Shown here one piece after another: positions 34,119-41,109 of a stretch of 59,115 nucleotides of DNA. The notes beneath the pieces are model-generated. The model saw only the letters and a list, made by a program, of their open reading frames with translations, was not told the origin of the DNA and ran no database searches. The DNA comes from Streptomyces sp. Ru62 (GTDB lineage Bacteria > Actinomycetota > Actinomycetes > Streptomycetales > Streptomycetaceae): NCBI RefSeq assembly GCF_002920615.1, contig NZ_PQSU01000044.1, positions 1-59,115 on the forward strand, written 5' to 3'. The first letter of the stretch is position 1. Every line of letters starts with the position of its first letter. The position numbers and the translations under genes are program-made.

Positions 34119-34796
34119 ATGACCTCCACGGTCCCCCTTCCCCGCCGCCCCGTCGATCCGGGCGCCCCGGCGGCCGGTCTCCCCGCCGGCCCGGAGGCCC
34201 GGGCCCGGCACTGGTACGAGAACGATCTGGGGTGGCCGACCGTGCCCGGCGGGCCGCTGCGGCTGCGCACGGGGGTGCGGTTCGACGTGCTGGACGTACC
34301 GGCCGAGGCGGGCGCGAAGGCGCTCCGGCATCTCGCGCCGCACTCCCCGGTGGCCCTGCGGGGCGACCGGATGCAGCTGTTGGTGGCCGCGGGCAGCGCG
34401 GAGGAGCTGCCCGGTCTGCTGACCTGGCTGGAGTGGGGCGCGGTGGCCCTGGACCTACGCGCCCTCGGGGCGGGCGGCACGATGGAGGCCCCGCCGCCGC
34501 CCGCGGGCCCCGCCGCCGCACGGCCTGAATCCGTACGGGCCGGGGTTGCGCGCGAGCCGTCCGCGCAGGGGGCCGCCGTGTGGTTGCGGCCCCCCGGTCC
34601 GGAACGTGAGGCCGGGGCCTCGCTGCCCGCCATGCCGGCCGTGCCGGCGTCGCCCCCCGTGGGGCGCGAGGGGAGCGCCCCCGATCTCGTGCGACTGGTG
34701 GACACGGTGGCAGCCCAGTGTCACCGGGTCCGGCTGCGGCGCGCGTGCGCCGGGCATCCCGCCGGCCGGCGGGATCAGCCGTTGGCCTTCTCGTAG
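34119..34796 (+). CDS. Proline-rich protein, primase/polymerase N-domain-like
   Basis: A 225-aa protein. Its first half (HWYENDLGWPTVPGGPLRLR, TGVRFDVLDVPAEAGAKALR and SPVALRGDRMQLLVAAGS) resembles the start of bifunctional primase/polymerase-like domains found in Streptomyces. The acidic catalytic triad of a real polymerase is not evident and the second half is Pro/Ala-rich and low complexity. An in-frame ATG at 34101 is an alternative start; neither has a clear ribosome binding site. Its 3' end overlaps the 3' end of lsr2 by 22 bp in convergent orientation. Function unknown. Confidence 0.65.
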   Translation: MTSTVPLPRRPVDPGAPAAGLPAGPEARARHWYENDLGWPTVPGGPLRLRTGVRFDVLDVPAEAGAKALRHLAPHSPVALRGDRMQLLVAAGSAEELPGLLTWLEWGAVALDLRALGAGGTMEAPPPPAGPAAARPESVRAGVAREPSAQGAAVWLRPPGPEREAGASLPAMPAVPASPPVGREGSAPDLVRLVDTVAAQCHRVRLRRACAGHPAGRRDQPLAFS

Positions 34797-35110
34797 GCCT
34801 CGCGGATGGACGCGGGGACCCGGCCGCGGTCGTTGACCTCGTAACCGTTCTCCTTCGCCCAGGCGCGGATCGCCGCGGTGTCCTGGTTGCCGCCGGTGGC
34901 GGCGCGCGCCTTTCCACGTCCGCCGGAGGAACGGCCGCCGGTGCGACGCCCGCCCTTCACATAGGGGTCAAGAAGCGTGCGCAGCTTGTCCGCATTGGCA
35001 GTCGTGAGATCGATCTCGTACGTCTTGCCGTCCAGCGCGAACGTCACGGTCTCGTCCGCCTCGCCGCCGTCGAGGTCGTCGACAAGAAGGACCTGAACCT
35101 TCTGTGCCAC
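34775..35110 (-). CDS. lsr2: Lsr2 nucleoid-associated protein (xenogeneic silencer)
   Basis: A 111-aa H-NS-like protein that binds the AT-rich minor groove and silences foreign and specialised-metabolite genes. The N-terminal dimerisation domain is AQKVQVLLVDDLDGGEADET, VTFALDGKTYEIDLTTANA; the C-terminal AT-hook-like domain (about residues 70-111) reads AIRAWAKENGYEVNDRGRVP with the RGR minor-groove motif. GTG 35110 follows AAAGGA. A strong -10 TATAAC at 35182-35177 and a double palindrome lie upstream. Lsr2 is often autoregulated, and its AT-rich upstream sequence fits that. Confidence 0.96.
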   Translation of the reverse strand: MAQKVQVLLVDDLDGGEADETVTFALDGKTYEIDLTTANADKLRTLLDPYVKGGRRTGGRSSGGRGKARAATGGNQDTAAIRAWAKENGYEVNDRGRVPASIREAYEKANG

Positions 35111-35176
35111 CGCATTTCCTTTCATCGATAACGTTGAGGGCCAGGGGTGTGCGGCGTCCGCCGTTTCGCCGCCCCT

Positions 35177-35205
35177 GTTATATGCAGTACTGCAGTACGT
35201 CGGAA
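35177..35205 (-). promoter_or_regulatory. lsr2 promoter with palindromic spacer
   Basis: On the coding strand TTCCGA, 17 nt and TATAAC (a near-consensus -10) precede lsr2 by about 65 nt. The spacer contains two overlapping perfect 12-bp palindromes, TGCAGTACTGCA (35183-35194) and GTACTGCAGTAC (35187-35198). A protein bound there would directly block or remodel RNA polymerase binding. Confidence 0.6.
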
Positions 35206-35313
35206 AGCAAACCGCTTTTGCCGGAAAAACACAAACCCTCGGGAGTGACTCAGCGGACCACCCCCGTCCGGAAACATGCGCGTTTCGGACATAGGCCACC
35301 GGGGCAATGACGA

Positions 35314-35847
35314 TCACAGATGCAGAAGCATCCGGCTGTTGCCCAAGGTGTTCGGCTTCACTCGTTCGAGACCGAGGAACTCCGCGACGCCCTCGTCATA
35401 GGAACGCAACAGCTCCGCGTACACATCGGTGTCGACCGGCGTCTCCCCGATCTCCACGAAGCCGTGCTTCCCGAAGAAGTCGACTTCGAAGGTCAGGCAG
35501 AAAACGCGTCGAACGCCGAGCCAGCGCGCGGTCTGGAGCAACTTCTCCAGCAACTGATGACCGACGCCGGCGCCCTTGAGGCCGGGCTTCACCGCCAGTG
35601 TGCGGACTTCCGCGAGGTCCTCCCACATGACGTGCAGCGCTCCGCAGCCGACCACCTCGGCGTTGTCGTCGCGTTCGGCGACCCAGAACTCCTGGATGTC
35701 CTCGTAAAGCGTGACCGTGGCTTTGTCGAGCAGGATGCGGTCGCGGACGTAGGCGTCGAGGAGGTGGCGCACGGCGGGGACATCGCTGGTCCGGGCCCGG
35801 CGGACAGTGATGGCTTTTGCGGGGACTTCGGGACGCTCTGCTGACAT
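35314..35847 (-). CDS. argA: Amino-acid (glutamate) N-acetyltransferase, short GNAT type
   Basis: A 177-aa GNAT protein. ITVRRARTSDVPAVRHLLD is the N-terminal strand-helix, HVMWEDLAEVRTLAVKPGLK then GAGVGHQLLEKLL carries the acetyl-CoA pyrophosphate loop (GxGxG/A), and VFCLTFEVDFFGKHGFVEIG the C-terminal core. It matches the single-domain N-acetylglutamate synthase type of actinobacteria (M. tuberculosis Rv2747-like), which makes N-acetylglutamate for arginine synthesis. The AVRTLAVKP and FFGKHGF patterns are shared with that group. It lies apart from other arg genes. Confidence 0.85.
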   Translation of the reverse strand: MSAERPEVPAKAITVRRARTSDVPAVRHLLDAYVRDRILLDKATVTLYEDIQEFWVAERDDNAEVVGCGALHVMWEDLAEVRTLAVKPGLKGAGVGHQLLEKLLQTARWLGVRRVFCLTFEVDFFGKHGFVEIGETPVDTDVYAELLRSYDEGVAEFLGLERVKPNTLGNSRMLLHL

Positions 35848-35856
35848 GAGCGGACG

Positions 35857-36315
35857 CTATCGCCCGTCGGTGCCCTCCGGCGCGCCGGGGTTCTCCTCTT
35901 GCCGGGCTTCGGCGGGTTCCTGTTGGCGGGCTCCGGGGGCTTCCCGGGTTTCTTCCGGCCCCTGGACGATGCGTACGGCGTCCCTGAGGGCCTGGCGCTG
36001 TTCCTCGCTCATCATGCCGAAGAAGGCGACGAGAGCGGCTGCCGGGTTGTCACTCTGCGACCAGGCGTCGTTCATGAGGGCGGCGGCGTACGCGGCTCGT
36101 GTCGACACGGCCTCATATCGATAGGCCCGCCCTTCGGCCTCGCGACGCACCCAGCCCTTCTGATGGAGATTGTCCAAAACGGTCATCACGGTGGTGTACG
36201 CGATGGAGCGTTCCCGCTGGAGGTCTTCCAGGACTTCTCGAACGGTCACCGGGCGGTTCCACTTCCACACCCGCGTCATGACCGCGTCTTCGAGTTCTCC
36301 CAATGGGCGAGGCAC
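35857..36315 (-). CDS. BlaI/MecI/CopY-family transcriptional regulator
   Basis: A 152-aa winged-helix repressor. The N-terminal domain (about residues 5-75) is typical: LGELEDAVMTRVWKWNRPVT, VREVLEDLQRE, AYTTVMTVLDNLHQKGWVRR and GRAYRY. The dimerisation helices end in ALRDAVRIVQGPEE, followed by a Pro/Glu-rich tail. GTG 36315 lies 8 nt after TATTGT, so the leader is very short or absent. No BlaR-type sensor protease is adjacent in this window, so the signal is unknown; some actinobacterial BlaI proteins respond to cell-wall or copper stress. Confidence 0.9.
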   Translation of the reverse strand: MPRPLGELEDAVMTRVWKWNRPVTVREVLEDLQRERSIAYTTVMTVLDNLHQKGWVRREAEGRAYRYEAVSTRAAYAAALMNDAWSQSDNPAAALVAFFGMMSEEQRQALRDAVRIVQGPEETREAPGARQQEPAEARQEENPGAPEGTDGR

Positions 36316-36390
36316 AACTCAGAACAATAGTGGGAGATCCCGGCAATGGCGTGCCGGACGTGCGCTAGGACTACAAACAGGAACAAAAAG

Positions 36391-36433
36391 GGCGTACGAC
36401 TCGTGTGGCGCCGGGGCGCGGGAGTCGTACGCC
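36391..36433 (-). terminator. Intrinsic terminator downstream of the 59-aa membrane protein gene
   Basis: A perfect 12-bp stem (GGCGTACGACTC at 36391-36402 and GAGTCGTACGCC at 36422-36433) encloses a 19-nt GC-rich loop. On the minus strand it is followed by CTTTTTGTTCC, a real U-tract, which is rare in Streptomyces. It ends transcription coming from the small gene at 36546-36725. Confidence 0.8.
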
Positions 36434-36545
36434 GGGGGACGGCCAGCGTCGGCCGGGGAGGTCCGGTGGACCCGCCGGGCGGCCCCGTAGACCGTACCGA
36501 AGGGCCGTGACCTGCGGTGATCTGGTGTGCTCCGCCGTGGTCCGC

Positions 36546-36725
36546 TCAGGCGTCGCCGGCGGCGGAGGCCTTGCGGCCGCCCTCCGCGCGGGCGAGGGCG
36601 GCGTCGACGGCCGCGTCCTCCTTGGCCTTGGCGGCCCCGCCCTGGGTCTTCACGATCACCCTGACCACACCGATGAAGAACACGGCCATGACGACCGGGG
36701 GCACGAGCGCGGAGACGTAGTCCAT
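36546..36725 (-). CDS. Small membrane protein (59 aa)
   Basis: A 59-residue ORF starting MDYVSALVPPVVMAVFFIGV and ending in a charged Ala/Lys/Glu tail (AAKAKEDAAVDAALARAEGG). It has a single N-terminal membrane segment with the tail in the cytoplasm. GC3 is high throughout and the hydrophobic-then-charged layout is coherent, so it is likely real. It is followed by a strong terminator and lies 47 bp downstream of the next gene on the same strand. Function is unknown. Confidence 0.78.
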   Translation of the reverse strand: MDYVSALVPPVVMAVFFIGVVRVIVKTQGGAAKAKEDAAVDAALARAEGGRKASAAGDA

Positions 36726-36772
36726 GGCTCCAGAGTAGCCATGCCGGAACGCCCGAAAGGGGCGGGGCGTCC

Positions 36773-37459
36773 CTAACCCGCGGCGAGCTGGTGCGGCGCG
36801 GACTCCGCCGGAGGTGTCGGCTTGCGGCGCGGGAAGACCTCCCCGGGCGTCGGGATGGGCCGCTTGGGAGCGGCCGGTTCCGGGGCCGGGCGCTCCGCGG
36901 GACCGGGCGCCGGCTTCTGTCCCGGCTCCTGCGGGGGCCTGGAGGGCGTGTCGGCCTCGCCTTCGCCCTGCGGCGCCCCGGACTCCCCCGCGCCGCCCGC
37001 GAGCGCCAGCAGACGCGTCCTCGCGGGCGGCACGGCGGGCGCGGGCACCTTCCGCCCGCCCTGCGCAAACCGCGCCCGCACGTCCTGTTCAGCCAGCTCC
37101 TGACAGCGGTCCAGCAGCGCCGCCGCCGCGGGGGTCCCGCGCAGCGCCCGGAGCGCGGCGAGATCGTCCGGCGTCGGCCGGTGCCCGGCGCCGAGCGCCT
37201 CCTCCAGAAGGGTGAGGTAGCCGGCGGCGGTACCCGGCAGGGCGGCCCGGTAGCGGCCCAGGTCGGCCACCAGGAAGGCACGCAGCCTGGCCCCCTCGCA
37301 CACCGCCTCGTCGAGCGACTCGGCGAGCCGGAAACAGTCCTGCACGTCCTCGGCGGAGGCGTGGCCGGGGTGAAGGGCGAGGGCGAGGGCGCGGCGGAGC
37401 ACACGCAGCTCCTCCACGCCGAACGCCATGCCGCCGCGGGATCCGTATGGCGTGGGCAT
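36773..37459 (-). CDS. Conserved hypothetical protein with Pro-rich tail
   Basis: A 228-aa protein. The N-terminal 135 residues are helical (FGVEELRVLRRALALALHPG, ASAEDVQDCFRLAESLDEAV and GYLTLLEEALGAG), followed by a Pro/Ala-rich tail. There is no membrane segment. ATG 37459 lies 6 nt after TATCGT, a clear leaderless signature that fixes the start and rules out the longer upstream frame. I do not recognise a domain. It could be coordinated with the 59-aa membrane protein downstream. Confidence 0.78.
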   Translation of the reverse strand: MPTPYGSRGGMAFGVEELRVLRRALALALHPGHASAEDVQDCFRLAESLDEAVCEGARLRAFLVADLGRYRAALPGTAAGYLTLLEEALGAGHRPTPDDLAALRALRGTPAAAALLDRCQELAEQDVRARFAQGGRKVPAPAVPPARTRLLALAGGAGESGAPQGEGEADTPSRPPQEPGQKPAPGPAERPAPEPAAPKRPIPTPGEVFPRRKPTPPAESAPHQLAAG

Positions 37460-37544
37460 AAGGCGACGATACGCACCAATTGCGATGAATTGGATGAATG
37501 TCACTCTTATGGCGCCGTGTGGTGCCGACACGGATCCCGGCGGC

Positions 37545-39185
37545 TCACTGCTGCCCGCGGCGGCGGAGGCCGAAGAACAGCGCCCCACCGAGGGCCAGGG
37601 CCAGTACCGACGCCCACGCCGCCAGCGTCACCGCAGGACCGGCGCCGGTGCCGGCCATGGCCCCGTGCCCGGCGCCGCTCGTCGCCGTGGTGGATCCGGT
37701 GCCGGATCCACCAGCGGTGCCCGATCCACCACCGGGTCCACCGCCGGACGTGCCACCGGAACCCGCCGAACCGCCCGGGCCACCGCCCGTACCACCGGTT
37801 CCCGAGTCGTCGCCCGGCGTGCGGACCACGATCGCCGCGGTGTTGTTGCGGGTGTCGGGATCTTCCGGCAGCGACGTCACCTTGACCTTGCCCGGCTTCA
37901 GCGCGGCCGGATCGACCACACGGAGGTCGAACGTCCAGTTCGTGGCCTGCCCGGGGTCGATCCAGAAGTCGTCGGTCTCCTGGTGACAGAGGTAGTAGTC
38001 GAGGGCGCCGTTCTTGGTGAACTTGACGCAGTGATCGGGTGTGGTGACCGCCTCCGTCCCGGCCGGGATGTACACGCGCGTCTCGTACGGCGGGTCCTCG
38101 CCCGGCTCGCTGCCGGTCCACGCCTTCATCCCGGCGGGACCGTCGTTGCGCACGCCGACCGTGGCCTTGACCAGGTCCCCGGCCTTCTTCTGCCGCACGG
38201 TGGTCCCCACGGCCTGGATGTCCGCTGTGCTGTCGACGGAGAACTCGTTGATTCCCTCGATGTCCTGCGGCTTGCCCGGGGGTGCCGACGCCGGACGCGG
38301 CGTCATCCTCAGTTCACGGCCGGTGCCGCGGTGGTGAGGCTGGTCGTTTCCCCAGTGGTACTCGTGCCCGTACGAAACCCTGAGGTAGCCGTAAAGCACG
38401 GCGGTGTCGGCCGTCACCGAACCCAGGTCCAGGTCGTACGACCCGTTGACGTCGACCTGGCCCTCGACCTCGCAGCGGACCTGTCCGCCACCATGCGTGT
38501 GATCGCCGTAGGTGCCGTACTCGCAGTTGCTGAACTCCTCGTCGGTCGTCAGGCCCTGATAGTTCATGAGGACGACCGTGTGGTCGCGAGGCGTGGCGCC
38601 ATAGTTCGTGAACCCGCTCGTCACCTTCATGGAGGTTCCCGGCTTCACCTCCCCGCTGCTTGGGGTGCGCTCCAGCCGGTCCAGGACCAGGCCCACGTCG
38701 GGAATCGTCACCTTGACCGTCCGCGATGCGAGCTGAACGCCGTGCGACTCGACGGTCATGCGGATCTCGCCCGAGGCCCCGACCAGCGCCCCCTTGGCGC
38801 GCCGCAGATCGACCTGGAACGGGGCGGACCCGCGAGGCACGAGCGGCCACTTGTTTTTCTCGCAGACCAGGACGTGGTCCGCCTTCTCCGGGCACGACGT
38901 CACGTCGGCGATGCCTTTGAGTGACGTGGCGTCGAGGGTGACCGTGTAGGAGTCGACCGTCGTCGTCCCCTTGTTGAGCACATTGACGTACAGCGAGCCG
39001 CCGCTGGACGCATAGGGGTAGGCGTCCGCGGTCGTCGGGCTGTCCAGCACGACGTTGGTGCCGGCAGGGGCCGAAGCCCCCGCCGCCGATCCGGTCGACA
39101 CGCCCGTCAAGGCCGTCGCCGCGGCTGCGGCGCCCGCGGCCAGCCGCGCCCACCGGCTGCCGGAACGAACCGGAATCGATCTCAT
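37545..39185 (-). CDS. Cell-surface anchored protein with Ig/CARDB-like repeats
   Basis: A 546-aa protein with an N-terminal signal peptide (WARLAAGAAAAATALTGVST). The exterior part has three beta-rich modules with TV/DY motifs (YVNVLNKGTTTVDSYTVTLD and TSGFTNYGATPRDHTVVLMN) and several Cys. A Gly/Ser/Thr-rich linker follows. The C-terminus has a sortase-like signal: AMAGTGAG, a hydrophobic segment (VTLAAWASVLALALGGALFF) and a basic GLRRRGQQ. The motif departs from LAXTG used by Streptomyces class E sortases, so anchoring may be by sortase or just the membrane segment. Function unknown; adhesion or wall structure is possible. Confidence 0.8.
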   Translation of the reverse strand: MRSIPVRSGSRWARLAAGAAAAATALTGVSTGSAAGASAPAGTNVVLDSPTTADAYPYASSGGSLYVNVLNKGTTTVDSYTVTLDATSLKGIADVTSCPEKADHVLVCEKNKWPLVPRGSAPFQVDLRRAKGALVGASGEIRMTVESHGVQLASRTVKVTIPDVGLVLDRLERTPSSGEVKPGTSMKVTSGFTNYGATPRDHTVVLMNYQGLTTDEEFSNCEYGTYGDHTHGGGQVRCEVEGQVDVNGSYDLDLGSVTADTAVLYGYLRVSYGHEYHWGNDQPHHRGTGRELRMTPRPASAPPGKPQDIEGINEFSVDSTADIQAVGTTVRQKKAGDLVKATVGVRNDGPAGMKAWTGSEPGEDPPYETRVYIPAGTEAVTTPDHCVKFTKNGALDYYLCHQETDDFWIDPGQATNWTFDLRVVDPAALKPGKVKVTSLPEDPDTRNNTAAIVVRTPGDDSGTGGTGGGPGGSAGSGGTSGGGPGGGSGTAGGSGTGSTTATSGAGHGAMAGTGAGPAVTLAAWASVLALALGGALFFGLRRRGQQ

Positions 39186-39192
39186 ACGAACC

Positions 39193-39260
39193 CCTTCTGG
39201 TGGATCGGACGCCGGGAGAACCCCGCGCCGGCTACGACGACCCCGAACACCACCAGAAGG
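39193..39260. repeat. Inverted repeat upstream of the surface-protein gene
   Basis: CCTTCTGGTGG (39193-39203) and CCACCAGAAGG (39250-39260) are exact inverted copies 46 bp apart, just 8-75 bp before the start codon. In the mRNA they could pair into a long stem covering the 5' leader. They could also be two half-sites for a regulator. Confidence 0.5.
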
Positions 39261-39300
39261 TTGTATGAATTCCGCACCGACGGGAGCGGTCCGTACGGCC

Positions 39301-40098
39301 CTAGCTGCGAGACACGTTCCGCTCGTACACCAGGCGGAGGCCTATCAGGGTCAGCCACGGCTGGTGCTCGTCGATCACCGAGGACTCGCCCAGCACCATC
39401 GGCGCCAGACCGCCCGTGGCGATCACCGTCACGTCGTCCGGGTCGTCGGCGAGCTCCCGGGCCATCCGGCCGACGACCCCGTCGACCTGCCCGGCGAACC
39501 CGTACACGATGCCCGCCTGCATCGCCTCGACCGTGTTCTTCCCGATCACGCTGCGCGGCCGGGCGACCTCGATCTTCCGCAGCTGCGCCCCCTTGACGCC
39601 GAGCGCCTCCACGGAGATCTCGATGCCAGGCGCGATCACCCCGCCGACGTACTCCCCCCGCGCGGAGACCGCGTCGAAGGTCGTCGCCGTACCGAAGTCC
39701 ACGACGATCGCCGGACCGCCGTACAGGTCGACGGCCGCGACCGCGTTGATGATCCGGTCGGCGCCGACCTCCTTGGGGTTGTCGGTGAGGATCGGCACGC
39801 CCGTCTTCACGCCCGGCTCGACCAGGACGGCGGGTACGTCGCCGTAGTACCGCCGGGTGACCTCGCGCAGTTCGTGCAGCACCGACGGGACGGTCGCGCA
39901 GATCGCGATGCCGTCGATGCCGTCGCCCAGCTCCTCGCCGAGCAGCGGGTGCATGCCCATCAGGCCCTGGAGCAGCACCGCCAGCTCGTCCGCCGTGCGG
40001 CGCGCGTCCGTGGAGATGCGCCAGTGCTCGACGATGTCCTCACCGTCGAACAGCCCGAGGACGGTGTGCGTGTTGCCGACGTCGATCGTGAGGAGCAT
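39301..40098 (-). CDS. coaX: Type III pantothenate kinase
   Basis: It catalyses the first step of coenzyme A synthesis, phosphorylating pantothenate. The 265-aa protein begins with MLLTIDVGNTHTVLGLFDGE (Asp6 and the phosphate-binding loop), has the pantothenate-binding GADRIINAVAA motif, the catalytic Asp in VVDFGTATTFDAV and the dimer motif GGVIAPGIEIS. It is of the CoaX type that is resistant to feedback by CoA. It is the last gene of the cofactor operon, starting 5 bp after nadC. Confidence 0.96.
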   Translation of the reverse strand: MLLTIDVGNTHTVLGLFDGEDIVEHWRISTDARRTADELAVLLQGLMGMHPLLGEELGDGIDGIAICATVPSVLHELREVTRRYYGDVPAVLVEPGVKTGVPILTDNPKEVGADRIINAVAAVDLYGGPAIVVDFGTATTFDAVSARGEYVGGVIAPGIEISVEALGVKGAQLRKIEVARPRSVIGKNTVEAMQAGIVYGFAGQVDGVVGRMARELADDPDDVTVIATGGLAPMVLGESSVIDEHQPWLTLIGLRLVYERNVSRS

Positions 40099-40103
40099 GG
40101 CCG

Positions 40104-41081
40104 TTACTCCGCCTCGCGCAGGTCCAGGCCGATGTCCAGGATCGGCGAGGAGTGGGTCAGCGCGCCGACGGCCAGGAAGTCCACTCCGGTCTCCGCGTAC
40201 GCGCGCGCGTTGGCGAGGGTCAGCCGCCCGGAGGCCTCCAGCAGCGCCCGCCCGCCGACGATGCCGACGGCCTCCTCGCACTCGCCGGGGGTGAAGTTGT
40301 CCAGCAGGATCAGGTCGGCGCCCGCGTCCACGACCTCGCGCAGCTGGTGCAGCGTGTCGACCTCGACCTCGATCGGCACGTCCGGGAAGGCCTCCCGTAC
40401 GGCCTTGAAGGCCTGCGCGACGCCACCGGCGGCGACCACGTGGTTGTCCTTCACCAGGGCGGCGTCGGACAGCGACATGCGGTGGTTGACGCCCCCGCCG
40501 CAGCGGACGGCGAACTTCTCCAGCGAGCGCAGGCCCGGCGTGGTCTTGCGGGTGTCCCGCACGCGCGCCTTGGTCCCCTCCAGCGCGTCCGCCCACGCGC
40601 GCGTGGCGGTCGCGATGCCGGACAGCCGGCAGAGGATGTTCAGCGCGCTGCGCTCGGCGGTGAGCAGGTCACGCGTGCGCGTGGTGACCGACAGCAGCTT
40701 CTGCCCGGCCTCGATCCGGTCGCCGTCCTCGACGTGCCGCTCGACCTCGAACTCGTCCGTGCAGACCACGGAGAGCACGGCCTCGGCGACCCGCAGGCCG
40801 GCCACGACGCCCGCCTCGCGCGCGGCGAAGTCGGCGGTGGCCACCGCGTCCTCGGGGATGGTCGACACGGTCGTCACGTCCACACCGCCGCCCAGGTCCT
40901 CCTGGATGGCGACGTTGGCGATGTCCTCGACCTCGACCGGGTCGAGTCCGGCAGCGGCCAGCAGTTCGGCGAGCGCGGGGTCCAGCCCGCACTCCAGGTA
41001 TTCCTCGTCGCCCTCGGCGCCGCAGGTGCAGCCGTCGCCGCAGCCGCCGGTCGAGGCGAGGGGAAGGTCGTCGGTGCTCAC
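40104..41081 (-). CDS. nadC: Nicotinate-nucleotide pyrophosphorylase (quinolinate phosphoribosyltransferase)
   Basis: It turns quinolinate and PRPP into nicotinate mononucleotide in NAD synthesis. The 325-aa protein has the beta-barrel domain (AIQEDLGGGVDVTTVSTIPE), ALNILCRLSGIATATR, RDTRKTTPGLRSLEKFAVRC, GGGVNHRMSLSDAALVKDNH, VEVEVDTLHQ and DLILLDNFTP. It carries a 30-residue N-terminal extension with a CGDGCTCG cluster not part of the core enzyme. GTG 41081 is chosen; GTG 41090 is an alternative. A good AGGAG is 11 nt before the first and 2 nt before the second, so the start is not fully certain. Confidence 0.93.
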   Translation of the reverse strand: MSTDDLPLASTGGCGDGCTCGAEGDEEYLECGLDPALAELLAAAGLDPVEVEDIANVAIQEDLGGGVDVTTVSTIPEDAVATADFAAREAGVVAGLRVAEAVLSVVCTDEFEVERHVEDGDRIEAGQKLLSVTTRTRDLLTAERSALNILCRLSGIATATRAWADALEGTKARVRDTRKTTPGLRSLEKFAVRCGGGVNHRMSLSDAALVKDNHVVAAGGVAQAFKAVREAFPDVPIEVEVDTLHQLREVVDAGADLILLDNFTPGECEEAVGIVGGRALLEASGRLTLANARAYAETGVDFLAVGALTHSSPILDIGLDLREAE

Positions 41082-41109
41082 GTCTGTCACTGCTCCTGGG
41101 GCGCTGGTG

